The notes: generated by a model from the letters alone, not told the origin. 51,764 nt of DNA from Rhodanobacter fulvus Jip2 (GCF_000264315.1 NZ_AJXU01000025.1:1-51764), one strand, 5' to 3'. Positions 23,080-33,497 are shown, counted from the first letter of the stretch. Numbers and translations are program-made.

Positions 23080-25497
23080 TCAGGGGCTCTTCGGCTTTTC
23101 CAGATACGTCTCGAACAACTCATCCACGCGCCGGTATTCGTCGTACCACGCGTCGGGATGCACGAAGCCGTGGCGTTCCATCGGGTACAGCGAGATCCAG
23201 AAGTTCTTCTTGCGCAGCTCGATCAGGCGCTGGTACAGACGGATGGAATCCTCGGCCAGCACGTTGTCGTCGATCAGGCCGTGTTCGATCAGCAGCGGGT
23301 CCTGCAACTGGTCGGCGTATTCGATCGGCGAACTGGCCGTATAGGCGGCCGGATCGATCTGCGGGTCGTTGAGGATGTTGGCGGTGTATTCGTGGTTGTA
23401 CAGCGTCCAGTCGCTGACCGGGCGCAGCGCGGCGCCGGCGGCGAATTCGCCGGGTGCGCGCAGCAGGGCCATCTCGGTCATGAAACCGCCGTAGCTGCCG
23501 CCGTAGAGGCCCACGCGTTGCGGGTCGACGCCATGGTTCTTCACCAGCCAGGCCTTGCCGTCGAGCAGATCCTCCAGTTCCGGATGGCCCATGTTGCGGT
23601 AGATCGCGGTGCGCCAGTCGCGGCCGTAGCCTTCGGAGGCGCGGTAATCCATGTCCAGCACCGCGTAGCCGCGCTGCACCAGCAGGTTGTTGAACATCTG
23701 CTCGCGGAAGTAATAGGTGGACGACAGCGTCACGTCCTGCAGGTAGCCGGCGCCGTGCACGAACAACACGGCGGGGCGGCTGGTGGTGTCATCGGCCGGG
23801 CCGTAGTACTTGGCGTAGATCACGCCGGCGCCGTGGCTGGACGGGATCTGCACGATTTTCGGGGTGATCCACTGATGCGCGGTGAAGGCCGGCTTCATCG
23901 TGTCGGTCAGCTCGCGCGGCGTGCCGCCGGCGGCGGGCTGCACCGCCAGTTGCGGGAGGCGGTAGGCGGAGGAATGCAACACCGCCAGCTGGCTGCCGTC
24001 GGGCGAGAGCTTGAAGTCGTCCATGCCCTGGTAGTGGGTGACGCGGCTCAACGCGCCGCCGCCGCTGGGCACGCGGTAGACGTCGTAGCTGTACGGCGCC
24101 ACCTGATTGCTGCGCAGGTAGAACCAGCGGCCGTCGGGGCTCAGCTGCGGGTGGCTGACTTCGAAGCGGCCGGTCGTAAGCGCTTTGGGCTTGCCATCCA
24201 ATGGCTTGGTGTAGAGCTGCGACCAGCCGCTTTGTTCGCTGAGGTACCACAGCGTGTGGCTGTCCTTCAGCCAGCCGAAATCGTTGAAGTTCCAGTTGAT
24301 CCAGGCCGGGTCGGTGAGCCGCTGTTGATTGACCAGCGTGTGATCGCCGAAATCGACGCTGGCGATCCAGCGGTCCTTGTTGTCGATGGCGCGCAGCTGC
24401 ACGGCCAGTTCGGTGCCGTCGTCGCTCCACGCGATGTTGTCGCCACCGTCGCCGGCCACGGTCACCGGGCGCACGTCCGGCGCTTTCAGCGCCTTGGCCT
24501 GGTCGGCTTTGCCGGCTTTTTCCAGCGCGGCGATCGCGTCGTGGCGCAGCGCCTTCAGCGGGTCGTCCTTGATGCCGGGCAGGGTGTCGGTGGGCAGTGC
24601 GTACGGCTTGTGCTTGACCAGGTCCAGCAGCAGCAGCGACTGGCCGGCCGGATCGTTGCGGCCGACATAAGTGTGCACGTCCTCCGGTTCCGCGTAGCCG
24701 CTGTCGGTGACGTAGTGGGTGAGCTGCGGCACTTTGCCCCCGTCGGCGTCCTTGGGCACGGTCACCAGCAGCATCCAGCGGCCGCTGGGCGAGAGCTGGG
24801 CATCCACCAGCTTGATCTTGTCGCCCAGCCAGAACGGCATCGGCGCGCGGCTGGGGTCGGCCGCCTGCAGGGCTTCGTTTTCGTCGCGCACGGCCTGCTT
24901 GTCGGCCTTGATCCGGCGCAGCGTGCTGAAGGTGGCCAGCTGCCGCTCGCCCAGCGCGTCGGGCCTGGCGTCCTGCGGATCGTCGGCGAATTTCAGCAGC
25001 GCCACCGGCGCGACGACAGCCTGCGCCAGGTCGTAGCTGTACCAGTCGTTGCCGTCGCGATACTGCAGCGCGCGGCCGTCGGCGGAGAACTGCGGCGAGG
25101 ATTCGTCCTGCGGCGTGCGCGTCACCTGGCGCCGCTGGCCGCTGGCCACGTCGACCACGAAAACGTCGCCATGCAGGATGTACGCGGCGTGCTGCCGGCG
25201 GCGGTCGAACACCGGATCACCACCGGCCTGCGCCCGCGCCGCGGCATCCAGCTTCACGCTCTGCCCGCTGGCGGCATCGACCCGGTACAGGTCGCGCACC
25301 TGGCTGCCGTCGCGCTTCACCGCGTAGTAGATGCTGCGCCCGTCCACGCTCCAGTACGGGCTTTCCACCGCCTGGCCGACCCAGTCGGGGTTGGCCATGA
25401 TGGTTTCCAGATCCAGCGGTTGCGGGGTGGATGGCGGTGTCGCCGCCAGCGGCAGCACGGTGAAGGCAATGAGGCCGGCGAGCAGCAGTCGACGCAT
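23080..25497 (-). CDS. Secreted S9 family serine peptidase (DPP IV/acylaminoacyl-peptidase-like)
   Basis: Exported peptidase of 805 residues. A signal peptide (MRRLLLAGLIAFTVLPLAA) is followed by an N-terminal beta-propeller of repeated strands (DGRSIYYAVKRDG, SPDGRWFYLRSN, SPDGSQLAVLHSS). The C-terminal alpha/beta hydrolase has the nucleophile Ser668 (GGSYGGFM), Asp743/744 (HGLIDDNV) and His776 (MERHGFVHP). It should cleave short peptides, probably in the periplasm. I start at ATG 25497; the frame runs to 25563, but the earlier part lacks a signal sequence and crosses the divergent promoter region. It is divergent from a second S9 enzyme, and the two may share regulation. Exact specificity (dipeptidyl versus oligopeptide) is not resolved. 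Confidence 0.9.
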   Translation of the reverse strand: MRRLLLAGLIAFTVLPLAATPPSTPQPLDLETIMANPDWVGQAVESPYWSVDGRSIYYAVKRDGSQVRDLYRVDAASGQSVKLDAAARAQAGGDPVFDRRRQHAAYILHGDVFVVDVASGQRRQVTRTPQDESSPQFSADGRALQYRDGNDWYSYDLAQAVVAPVALLKFADDPQDARPDALGERQLATFSTLRRIKADKQAVRDENEALQAADPSRAPMPFWLGDKIKLVDAQLSPSGRWMLLVTVPKDADGGKVPQLTHYVTDSGYAEPEDVHTYVGRNDPAGQSLLLLDLVKHKPYALPTDTLPGIKDDPLKALRHDAIAALEKAGKADQAKALKAPDVRPVTVAGDGGDNIAWSDDGTELAVQLRAIDNKDRWIASVDFGDHTLVNQQRLTDPAWINWNFNDFGWLKDSHTLWYLSEQSGWSQLYTKPLDGKPKALTTGRFEVSHPQLSPDGRWFYLRSNQVAPYSYDVYRVPSGGGALSRVTHYQGMDDFKLSPDGSQLAVLHSSAYRLPQLAVQPAAGGTPRELTDTMKPAFTAHQWITPKIVQIPSSHGAGVIYAKYYGPADDTTSRPAVLFVHGAGYLQDVTLSSTYYFREQMFNNLLVQRGYAVLDMDYRASEGYGRDWRTAIYRNMGHPELEDLLDGKAWLVKNHGVDPQRVGLYGGSYGGFMTEMALLRAPGEFAAGAALRPVSDWTLYNHEYTANILNDPQIDPAAYTASSPIEYADQLQDPLLIEHGLIDDNVLAEDSIRLYQRLIELRKKNFWISLYPMERHGFVHPDAWYDEYRRVDELFETYLEKPKSP

Positions 25498-25642
25498 CTT
25501 CGGTGTTTCCTGCAAATAGTCAGCATACCGGGCGATCCTCGGCGCTGGCCCCACCCCTGCCACAAGTCAGGCCCCGAAATCACCCGGAATCGAAGTGGCT
25601 CGCGTTACCCTCGTTGCCTTCGTTTTGCAGGGAGTTTCCGTC

Positions 25643-27805
25643 ATGCGCCGAGCCCTCGTGGTGGCCATCCTGATGTTCTTGCCCACGACGGGCTGTCTCG
25701 CCCAGACGTCGACGGCGCCGACGCCGGATGCGCGTCCGCAGCTGCGCGACGTGTCGCTGATCGGCCAGCGTCTGCTGCCGCCGCCGACGCCCGCGCGAAC
25801 CGACCGCAGCGTGCTGCACGGCGTGACCGTGGCCGATCCCTACCGCTGGCTGGAAAACCCCGACGATCCGCAGGTGCAGGCGTGGATCACCGCGCAGAAC
25901 GCCTACACCGAAGCCGAGTTGGCGGCGATGCCCGAGGGTGCGGCGCTCACCGCGCGGGTGCGCCAGCTGGCGATCACTTCCACCACCCGCAGCGGGCCGG
26001 TGCTGGCCGGCGGCACGCTGTTCTACATGCAGCAGACGCCACCGCAGCCGCAGCCGGTGGTGATCGCGCAGGCCTGGCCCGACGGCGCCGCCAAAACGCT
26101 GGTGGACCCGAACGTCGACCATGGCAGCACCGCCATCACCGGCTACTGGCCGTCGCCAAAAGGACGCTACCTGGCTTACGGCAGTGCCGAGGGCGGCAGC
26201 GAACTGACCACGCTCCACGTGCTCGACGTGTCGAGCGGCAAGCTGTTGCCCGACACCCTGCCCTGGGCCGGCGGCGGCACCACGCCACAGGGCGTGGCGT
26301 GGGATGCGGACGAGCGCGGCTTCAGCTATGTGCGCTTTGTGCCGCCCACCCCCGGCAAGCCGGTGGAACAGTTCAACGCGGCGCTGGCGCACCACACGCT
26401 GGGCCAGCCCGCCACGGCCGACCGCACCGTATTTGGCCGCGATTATTCGAAGGTGGCCGAGTACGTGCTGGTCGATGACGCCGCCTCGGCGCAGGCCGCC
26501 GTATTGGCGTACGAAGGCGATGGCGGTCCGGCCGAGGTGTTCCTGCGCCGCGGCGGCGAATTCCGTCCGGTGCTGGGCCATGACGCCAACGTGCGCACCG
26601 CGGCATGGGTGTCTGGACGTCTATACGTGGCGACGTTCGCGGACGCGCCGCGCGGCCGCATCGTGGCGGTGGACGCGAACGGCGCCACCACCACGGTGCT
26701 GCCCGATAGCAAGGGCGCGATCCAGGAAATCGCGCCGCTGGGCAGCGGTTTCCTGGTGGTGCGCAGCGACGGCCCGGACTGGTGGGTCGAGCAGTACGAC
26801 GCCAAGGCCGCCTTCGTGCGCCGGCTGCCGCTGCCCGCGCACGGCATCGGCGTGGGTGCGATCGCGTCCGAATCGGGCCAGGACAAGGCGCTGATCAGCT
26901 ACAGCGGCTGGACCACGCCGTCGCGCTGGGTGGAATACGACGGTCGCAGCGGCAGCCTGAAGACGATTTTCCAGGTCAAGCCCGCCGCCGATTATTCGAA
27001 GGTGAAGGTGCAACGCATCGACGGCACCTCGAAGGACGGCACCAGGATTCCGGTCACCGTGCTGTCGATGTCCGGCGTCACCCCCAACGGCGCGCGCCCC
27101 ACCATCCTGTACAGCTACGGCGGCTTCGACATTCCGATCAAGCCCGGCTTCGTCGGCGCCAACCTGGCCTGGCTGGAGCGTGGCGGCGTGCTGGCCTACG
27201 CCAACATCCGCGGCGGCAACGAGAACGGCCAGGCGTGGCACGCGCGAGGGCAGAAGCTGCACAAGCAGAACGTGTTCGACGATTTCCACGCCGCCGCGCT
27301 GGCGCTGTTCGACACGCGTTGGACCGACCGCGCCCACCTGGGCATCCTGGGCGGCAGCAACGGCGGCCTGCTGATGGGATCGCAGATCGTGCAGCACCCG
27401 GCCGACTACCGCGCCGTGGTGGCGCGCGTGGGCATCTACGACGTGCTTCGCCACGAGACGGATTTCGCCAACGGCCCGTACAACGTCAGCGAGTACGGCA
27501 GCGTCACCGATCCGGCGCAGTTCAAGGCCACGCTGGCCTATTCGCCGCTGCAGAATGTAAAGCCGCGCACCGCCTACCCGGCCGTGCTGATGACCACCGG
27601 CGCCAACGATCCGCGCGTGGCGCCGTGGCAGTCACGCAAGTTCACCGCCGCGCTGCAGAACGCCACCTCGTCGGATCAACCCATCCTGTTGCTGACCCGC
27701 ATGAACGCCGGCCACGGCGTCGGCGCGCCCTTCAGCCAGCGCGTGGGCGACACCGCGATCGGGCTGACCTTCTTCGCGCATGAGCTGGGGTTGCCGGCCA
27801 AATAA
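25643..27805 (+). CDS. Prolyl oligopeptidase family protein (S9A), exported
   Basis: Peptidase of 720 residues that hydrolyses short peptides after proline. The signal peptide is about 1-23 (MRRALVVAILMFLPTTGCLA). The N-terminal part has the S9A start motif VADPYRWLENPDDPQVQAW, then a seven-bladed propeller. The catalytic domain has Ser572 (LGGSNGGLLMG), Asp656 (TGANDPRVAP) and His691 (NAGHGVG). The Cys near residue 19 (TTGC) is not a convincing lipobox. Start: ATG 25643 with AGGGAG upstream. It is divergent from the S9 peptidase on the other strand, with 145 bp between starts and no obvious operator. It converges on nagA with a 27-bp gap. Confidence 0.92.
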   Translation: MRRALVVAILMFLPTTGCLAQTSTAPTPDARPQLRDVSLIGQRLLPPPTPARTDRSVLHGVTVADPYRWLENPDDPQVQAWITAQNAYTEAELAAMPEGAALTARVRQLAITSTTRSGPVLAGGTLFYMQQTPPQPQPVVIAQAWPDGAAKTLVDPNVDHGSTAITGYWPSPKGRYLAYGSAEGGSELTTLHVLDVSSGKLLPDTLPWAGGGTTPQGVAWDADERGFSYVRFVPPTPGKPVEQFNAALAHHTLGQPATADRTVFGRDYSKVAEYVLVDDAASAQAAVLAYEGDGGPAEVFLRRGGEFRPVLGHDANVRTAAWVSGRLYVATFADAPRGRIVAVDANGATTTVLPDSKGAIQEIAPLGSGFLVVRSDGPDWWVEQYDAKAAFVRRLPLPAHGIGVGAIASESGQDKALISYSGWTTPSRWVEYDGRSGSLKTIFQVKPAADYSKVKVQRIDGTSKDGTRIPVTVLSMSGVTPNGARPTILYSYGGFDIPIKPGFVGANLAWLERGGVLAYANIRGGNENGQAWHARGQKLHKQNVFDDFHAAALALFDTRWTDRAHLGILGGSNGGLLMGSQIVQHPADYRAVVARVGIYDVLRHETDFANGPYNVSEYGSVTDPAQFKATLAYSPLQNVKPRTAYPAVLMTTGANDPRVAPWQSRKFTAALQNATSSDQPILLLTRMNAGHGVGAPFSQRVGDTAIGLTFFAHELGLPAK

Positions 27806-27832
27806 AGCCCGCGCCCTTCGGCGTCGGGGGAC

Positions 27833-28972
27833 TCAGTTCCCCACGCCGCCGATCCAGCTCTGCCGCACGCGGTAGTCGGCATCCAGCGCCACCAGATCGG
27901 CCTGGTAGCCGGCAGCGATGCGGCCGTGGCTGGCGCCCAGGCCCAGGAAATCGGCGGGGTAGGTGCTGGCCATGCGGGCGGCTTCGTCCAGCGGCAGGTG
28001 CAGCATTTCCACCGCGTTGCGCACGGCGCCGGCCATGTCCAGTGCGGAGCCCGCCAGGGTGCCGCCGGCGGTCTGGCAGACGCCGTCTTTCACGACGATG
28101 GTTTCGCCGTTGAGCTTGTATTCGGGGCTGTCGGCACCCACCGGCGGCATCGCGTCGGTGACCAGAACCATCTTGCCGCGCGCCTTGGCGGCGATCGCCA
28201 CGCGCAGGCTGACCGGATGCACGTGGTGGCCGTCCGCGATGATGCCGCACCAGCTTTCGGCATCGTCCAGCGCCGCCCCGACCACGCCCGGCTCGCGGCT
28301 GCCGAACGGGGTCATGGCGTTGAACAGGTGGGTGAAGCCGCGCACGCCCGCGTCCAGCGCGGCGCGCGTGGTGGCGTAGTCGGCGGCGGTGTGGCCGGCG
28401 CAGACGATCACGCCGCTGGCCGCCAGCGCACTGATGCTGGCGGTGGGCATCTGGTCCGGCGCCAGGGTGATCAGCCGCACGCCACGGTGCGGCGCGCACA
28501 GCAACGCCAGCTCGTCGGCGTCGGGTACGCGGAAGAATTTCGGGTCGTGCACACCCTTGCGCGCGGGCGCCAGGTAGGGGCCTTCCAAGTGGATGCCGAG
28601 CACGCCCGGCACGCCTTCGGCCAGCGCCTGCTCCACCGCGGCCAGTGCTGCGCGCATCACCTCGGCGTCGTCGCTGATCAGCGTGGGCAGGAAGCCGGTG
28701 GTGCCGTAACGGCGATGGCCGACGCCGATCTGGCGGATCGTCTCCACCGTGGGCGCATCGTTGAACAGCACGCCGCCGCCGCCATTGACCTGCACGTCGA
28801 TGAAGCCGGGTAGCAGGGTGGCGCCGGCCAGGTCGTGGGTTTGCGCGCCGCGCACGCGCGGATCGGCGGCCGGCAGCACGGCGGCGATGCGCGCGCCGTC
28901 GAGCAGGACGGCGACGTCGTCGCGCCAGCCTTCGGGAGTGAGTACGCGGCCGTTGATGAGGGCGAGATTCAT
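27833..28972 (-). CDS. nagA: N-acetylglucosamine-6-phosphate deacetylase
   Basis: Cytoplasmic amidohydrolase of 379 residues that converts GlcNAc-6-P to glucosamine-6-P and acetate. Metal and substrate motifs are in order: HLEGPYL at residues 128-134, then CAGHTAADY, HLFNAMTPF and VTDAMPPVG with the catalytic Asp. Start: ATG 28972 (MNLALINGRVLTPEG) with AGGA upstream. The frame extends to 29029, but those codons lie in the spacer next to the repeat. It is third gene of nagQ-nagB-II-nagA; the 223-bp gap before it contains an inverted repeat that may uncouple its expression. Confidence 0.95.
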   Translation of the reverse strand: MNLALINGRVLTPEGWRDDVAVLLDGARIAAVLPAADPRVRGAQTHDLAGATLLPGFIDVQVNGGGGVLFNDAPTVETIRQIGVGHRRYGTTGFLPTLISDDAEVMRAALAAVEQALAEGVPGVLGIHLEGPYLAPARKGVHDPKFFRVPDADELALLCAPHRGVRLITLAPDQMPTASISALAASGVIVCAGHTAADYATTRAALDAGVRGFTHLFNAMTPFGSREPGVVGAALDDAESWCGIIADGHHVHPVSLRVAIAAKARGKMVLVTDAMPPVGADSPEYKLNGETIVVKDGVCQTAGGTLAGSALDMAGAVRNAVEMLHLPLDEAARMASTYPADFLGLGASHGRIAAGYQADLVALDADYRVRQSWIGGVGN

Positions 28973-29025
28973 GAGAAGTCCTGATGGATGAGAGCAGGTT
29001 GGGTGTGGCGTCGAGTGTCGGGCCT

Positions 29026-29172
29026 GCACTTCGACTTCGCCCGCTGGCGCGGGCTACGCTCAGTGCGAACGGTGTTTCGCACGGTGGTTTTCAGTGCGAA
29101 CGGCGTCTCCTGGATCATCCATTACCTCCACCGTTCACCCTGAGCGTAGGCCGCAGGCCGAAGTCGAAGGGC
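29026..29172. repeat. Long inverted repeat, cttcgac...gtcgaag family, copy 2 (between nagB-II and nagA)
   Basis: The left arm (29026-29065) has gcacttcgacttcgccc and ctacgctcagtg. The right arm (29129-29172) has caccgttcaccctgagcg and gaagtcgaagggc. It matches the copy at 6920-7048 in arms and order, with a different centre that contains a partial internal duplication (cagtgcgaacggtgttt / cagtgcgaacggcgtct). Confidence 0.8.
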
Positions 29173-29195
29173 CGCAGGCGCCGGCATACGAGCCA

Positions 29196-30227
29196 TCAAA
29201 CCGTTTCGGTGACCTTGTTCAAATGCGGCGGCACATCCGGGTTGAAGCCGCGCAGCAAGGCCAGTTCGCTGGCGGCGCGGTAGAAGCTCTGGATGATCAG
29301 CAGCGGCGTGCACAGCGCGGGCAGGCCGGTGGCGACCGGCAGCGTGCCTTCGCCCTCGAGGCCGGGCGCGGCCACGAATACCTGCGCGCCGCGGTTGCGG
29401 AATTCGCGCGCCACTGCCAGCGTGCTGTCCAGCGTGTCGTCGTCCTGGGCGAAGCACAGCACCGGGAAATCCGGGCCCACCAGCGCCATCGGGCCGTGCT
29501 TGACCTCGGCCGAACTGAACGCCTCGGCGTGCAGGCCGCAGGTTTCCTTGAACTTCAGCGCCGCTTCCAGCGCGATGCCCAAACCGAAACCGCGCCCCAC
29601 CACGAACAGGTTGTGGGCGCCGGCCAGGCCACTGCTCAGCGGCGACCAGTCGGCATCCCAGTTGGCGCGCAGTGCGTCGGGCAAGGCCTGCAACGCGGTG
29701 GCCAGCGCCGGATCGCTTTTCCAGCGCGCGCACAGGTGCAGCACGGCGGCCAGCGCGGCGATGTAGCTCTTGGTGGCGGCCACGCTGCGCTCCGGGCCCG
29801 CATGCAGCGGGATCACCGTGTCGGCGAGTTTCGCCAGCGGCGAATCCTCCACGTTCACCAGCGCCACCACGCGCGCGCCGGCCAGCTTGGCCGCTTCCGC
29901 GTTGCGCACCAGGTCGGGGCTCTTGCCCGATTGCGAGATGGCGATGAACAGCGCGCCCTGCCACTGCTGCGGCGCTGCGTACACGGAGGTTACCGACGGC
30001 GAAGCCGAGGCGGTGGCGATGCCCAGCTGGGTTTCGAACACGTACTTGGCGTACGCCGCCGCGTGGTCGGAACTGCCACGGGCGCAGGTGACGATGAAGC
30101 GCGGCGGCTGTTCGCGCAGCGATTGCGCCAGCGCGGCGATCACGCCTTCGTTGGCGGCGAACTGGCGCGCCACGACATCGGCCGTCTCGTGCGCTTCGGT
30201 GTACATCAACGTGTCGCTGGCTGCCAT
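29196..30227 (-). CDS. nagB-II: SIS-domain glucosamine-6-phosphate deaminase (NagB-II type)
   Basis: Cytoplasmic enzyme of 343 residues that deaminates and isomerises glucosamine-6-P to fructose-6-P. It has two SIS sugar-phosphate domains. The first has CARGSSDHAAAYAKYVFE and AISQSGKSPDLV; the second has VVGRGFGLGIALEAALKFKE and EAFSSAEVKHGPMALV. It resembles the isomerase half of GlmS without the glutaminase domain, the arrangement of Shewanella and Xanthomonas NagB-II. Position between a GntR regulator and nagA supports deaminase over synthase. Start: ATG 30227 (MAASDTLMYTEAH). A TTG at 30243-30245 would add six residues. The gap to nagQ is 27 bp. Confidence 0.88.
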   Translation of the reverse strand: MAASDTLMYTEAHETADVVARQFAANEGVIAALAQSLREQPPRFIVTCARGSSDHAAAYAKYVFETQLGIATASASPSVTSVYAAPQQWQGALFIAISQSGKSPDLVRNAEAAKLAGARVVALVNVEDSPLAKLADTVIPLHAGPERSVAATKSYIAALAAVLHLCARWKSDPALATALQALPDALRANWDADWSPLSSGLAGAHNLFVVGRGFGLGIALEAALKFKETCGLHAEAFSSAEVKHGPMALVGPDFPVLCFAQDDDTLDSTLAVAREFRNRGAQVFVAAPGLEGEGTLPVATGLPALCTPLLIIQSFYRAASELALLRGFNPDVPPHLNKVTETV

Positions 30228-30254
30228 GTCGGTGGTTTTTCCCAAGGTGAAAGA

Positions 30255-31007
30255 TCAGTCGGTTTGCAGTTCCGCCACGAAGTCGTAGATATCGCCGCGG
30301 TACCAGGAGCAGGTGAACTCGACCACGCGGCCGTCGTCCAGAAAACTGCGCCGTTCGATGTTGAGCCCGGCGCTGCCCGCGGAAACGTGCAGCAGGCGCG
30401 CCTGATGGGCGTTCAGCGACACCGCGCGCAAGCGCTGCAGCGCGCGTCGCGGGCGGGCATTGAAGCGTTCCAGCGCCTCGTACAGCGAGTCGCTGACCAA
30501 CATCGGGTCGGGCAGCAGGCTGGCCGGCACGGCGCTGCGCTCGATCGCCAGCGGTTCGTCCTGGCCGTAACGCACGCGGTGCAGGCGCGCCACGATCGAA
30601 CCGGGCGAGAGGTTCAGCGCCATCGATTCTTCCGGCGTCACTTCGCCCAGGCTGCGCTCGAAGAATTCGGAACGCGGCGACAGCCCGCGCTCGCGCAGAT
30701 CCTCGGTGAAGCTGGTCAGCCGCGACATCGGTTTCACGATGCGCTCGGCCACGAAGGTGCCGGCGCCGTGGCGTTGATGCAGCAGGCCATCCTCGACCAG
30801 CCCGGCGATCGCCTTGCGCACCGTGACGCGTGACAGTTTCAGCGTCTGCGCCAGGTCGCGTTCGCTGGGCAGGGTCTGCCCCGGCTCGATGCCGCGGCGC
30901 TCCACGATGTTGCGGATCGCGCGGCGCAGGCGCAGATACGCCAGCGGTTGATAGACGGCCGGATCGTTGCAGATCCGCTGATATTCGAGTGCCAGGGCGC
31001 TTTCCAT
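30255..31007 (-). CDS. nagQ: GntR/HutC-family regulator (NagQ-like)
   Basis: Repressor of 250 residues. The winged HTH (about 20-90) contains RRGIEPGQTLPSERDLAQTL and KLSRVTVRKAIAGLVEDG. The UTRA ligand domain (about 100-245) contains LTSFTEDLRERGLSPRSEF and RLHRVRYGQDEPLAIERS. It probably senses a GlcNAc phosphate intermediate. First gene of nagQ-nagB-II-nagA. Start: ATG 31007; the frame is open up to 31964, but that part is antisense to zwf. No Shine-Dalgarno sequence precedes the ATG and the predicted transcript starts about 2 nt upstream. A TGGTCC-N5-TGGTAT repeat lies in its promoter, consistent with autoregulation. The symbol follows Xanthomonas usage. Confidence 0.85.
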   Translation of the reverse strand: MESALALEYQRICNDPAVYQPLAYLRLRRAIRNIVERRGIEPGQTLPSERDLAQTLKLSRVTVRKAIAGLVEDGLLHQRHGAGTFVAERIVKPMSRLTSFTEDLRERGLSPRSEFFERSLGEVTPEESMALNLSPGSIVARLHRVRYGQDEPLAIERSAVPASLLPDPMLVSDSLYEALERFNARPRRALQRLRAVSLNAHQARLLHVSAGSAGLNIERRSFLDDGRVVEFTCSWYRGDIYDFVAELQTD

Positions 31008-31015
31008 AGTTACGA

Positions 31016-31044
31016 AAGATACCAATAGCGGACCAGTTAGACAA
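31016..31044 (-). promoter_or_regulatory. nagQ promoter with internal direct-repeat operator
   Basis: On the minus strand -35 TTGTCT (31044-31039), 17-bp spacer, -10 TATCTT (31021-31016). Between and overlapping them is a direct repeat TGGTCC-N5-TGGTAT (31035-31019), 11 bp from repeat to repeat. The same spacing and half-sites occur before zwf at 31160-31176. Confidence 0.65.
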
Positions 31045-31159
31045 CTGCGACACTTCCTGCAGGTAATGAGCGCCTGCATGGCGTGGGTGGGCATGATTTC
31101 CGAAGTCGATGGGTTTTGTCCACCCTGCGCCACCGTTTGGTGGGGGAACTGGTGCGCTG

Positions 31160-31179
31160 TGGTATTCCACTGGTATGAT
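31160..31179 (+). promoter_or_regulatory. Candidate NagQ operator over the zwf -10 box
   Basis: TGGTAT (31160-31165), five bases, TGGTAT (31171-31176), 11 bp apart on one face of the helix. The second half-site runs into TATGAT (31174-31179), a 5/6 match to the sigma-70 -10. No good -35 is seen 16-18 bp upstream. The position 69 bp before the zwf start fits a zwf-operon promoter. Confidence 0.55.
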
Positions 31180-31247
31180 CGACGCCGAACCGCGTGGGCG
31201 ACCCCGTTCGCCCATCCCCTAACTGCTGCTGTCGTTGAGGTGAAGGC

Positions 31248-32717
<1,470 letters not shown>

Positions 32718-32783
32718 TCCGCGGGCGTTCGCGCCCTTGTTCCCATCCATAGCGCCGCCGTTGCGCGGCGCCCTCTTGATGCC

Positions 32784-33497
32784 ATGTCTCCCCTACTGAA
32801 CGTCACCACCCACAGTTTCACCGATTGCAAGGCGCAGGCCGCGGCGCTGGCCGAGCGCATCGCCGGCCACCTGCGCGAGGGGATCGATCAGCGCGGCAGC
32901 GCCGCGCTGGCCGTCTCCGGCGGCAGCACGCCGAAGGATCTTTTCGCCCGTCTCTCGCGCGAGGCGCTCGACTGGTCCCGCGTGCACATCACCCTGGTCG
33001 ACGAGCGCTGGGTGCCGGACACCGACGAGCGCTCCAACGCCCGGCTGGTGAAGGCGACGCTGTTGCAGAACGCCGCCAGCGCGGCGCAGTTCGTGCCGCT
33101 GTACACCGGCGCGGAAAGCCCGGAGGCGGGCCTTGCCGAGGCGAACGCGCGCATCGACGCGCTGCCGCATCCGTTCGATGCGGTGGTGCTGGGGATGGGC
33201 GATGACGGCCATACCGCCTCGTTCTTCCCCGGTGGCGATCACCTGGCCGAGGCGCTCGATCTGGACGGCCAAACGCGGGTGTTGCCGATGCGCGCGCCCG
33301 GCGCGGGCGAGCCGCGCATCACGCTGAGCCTGCCGGCCGTGCTCGATACCCGGGCGCTGTACCTGCTGGTGACCGGCGCCACCAAACGCGACGTGCTGGC
33401 CGATGCCAGGCTGGGCCTGGGGGCTGCGCAACATTATCCGGTGCGCAGCGTGCTGAGTCAGACCCGCGCGCCGCTGGCCGTCTATTGGTGCCCGTAA
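32784..33497 (+). CDS. pgl: 6-phosphogluconolactonase
   Basis: Hydrolyses 6-phosphogluconolactone to 6-phosphogluconate. It is 237 residues of the NagB/RpiA-like fold (SOL/DevB type). Recognisable blocks are [19 protein letters not shown] (about 47-65), the phosphate-site stretch [20 protein letters not shown] (about 72-91) and [18 protein letters not shown] (about 134-151). It lies 66 bp after zwf and 82 bp before edd, clearly within the same cluster. The ATG at 32784 is preceded by a weak ribosome site. Confidence 0.95.
   Translation: MSPLLNVTTHSFTDCKAQAAALAERIAGHLREGIDQRGSAALAVSGGSTPKDLFARLSREALDWSRVHITLVDERWVPDTDERSNARLVKATLLQNAASAAQFVPLYTGAESPEAGLAEANARIDALPHPFDAVVLGMGDDGHTASFFPGGDHLAEALDLDGQTRVLPMRAPGAGEPRITLSLPAVLDTRALYLLVTGATKRDVLADARLGLGAAQHYPVRSVLSQTRAPLAVYWCP

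Noticed and set aside
25643-25705. Lipoprotein signal on the prolyl oligopeptidase (TTGC)
   Set aside because: The residues before Cys do not fit a lipobox (Thr at -3, Thr at -2), and an ordinary signal-peptidase I site (CLA|QTS) follows.
29196-30227. Annotation of the SIS-domain protein as glutamine-fructose-6-P aminotransferase (GlmS)
   Set aside because: The N-terminal glutaminase domain with its catalytic Cys is absent, and the gene sits in a catabolic nag operon.
31180-31247. HexR-type operator before zwf
   Set aside because: I looked for a palindromic TGTAAT-type site and found none. The TGGTAT repeat is the only ordered signal there.
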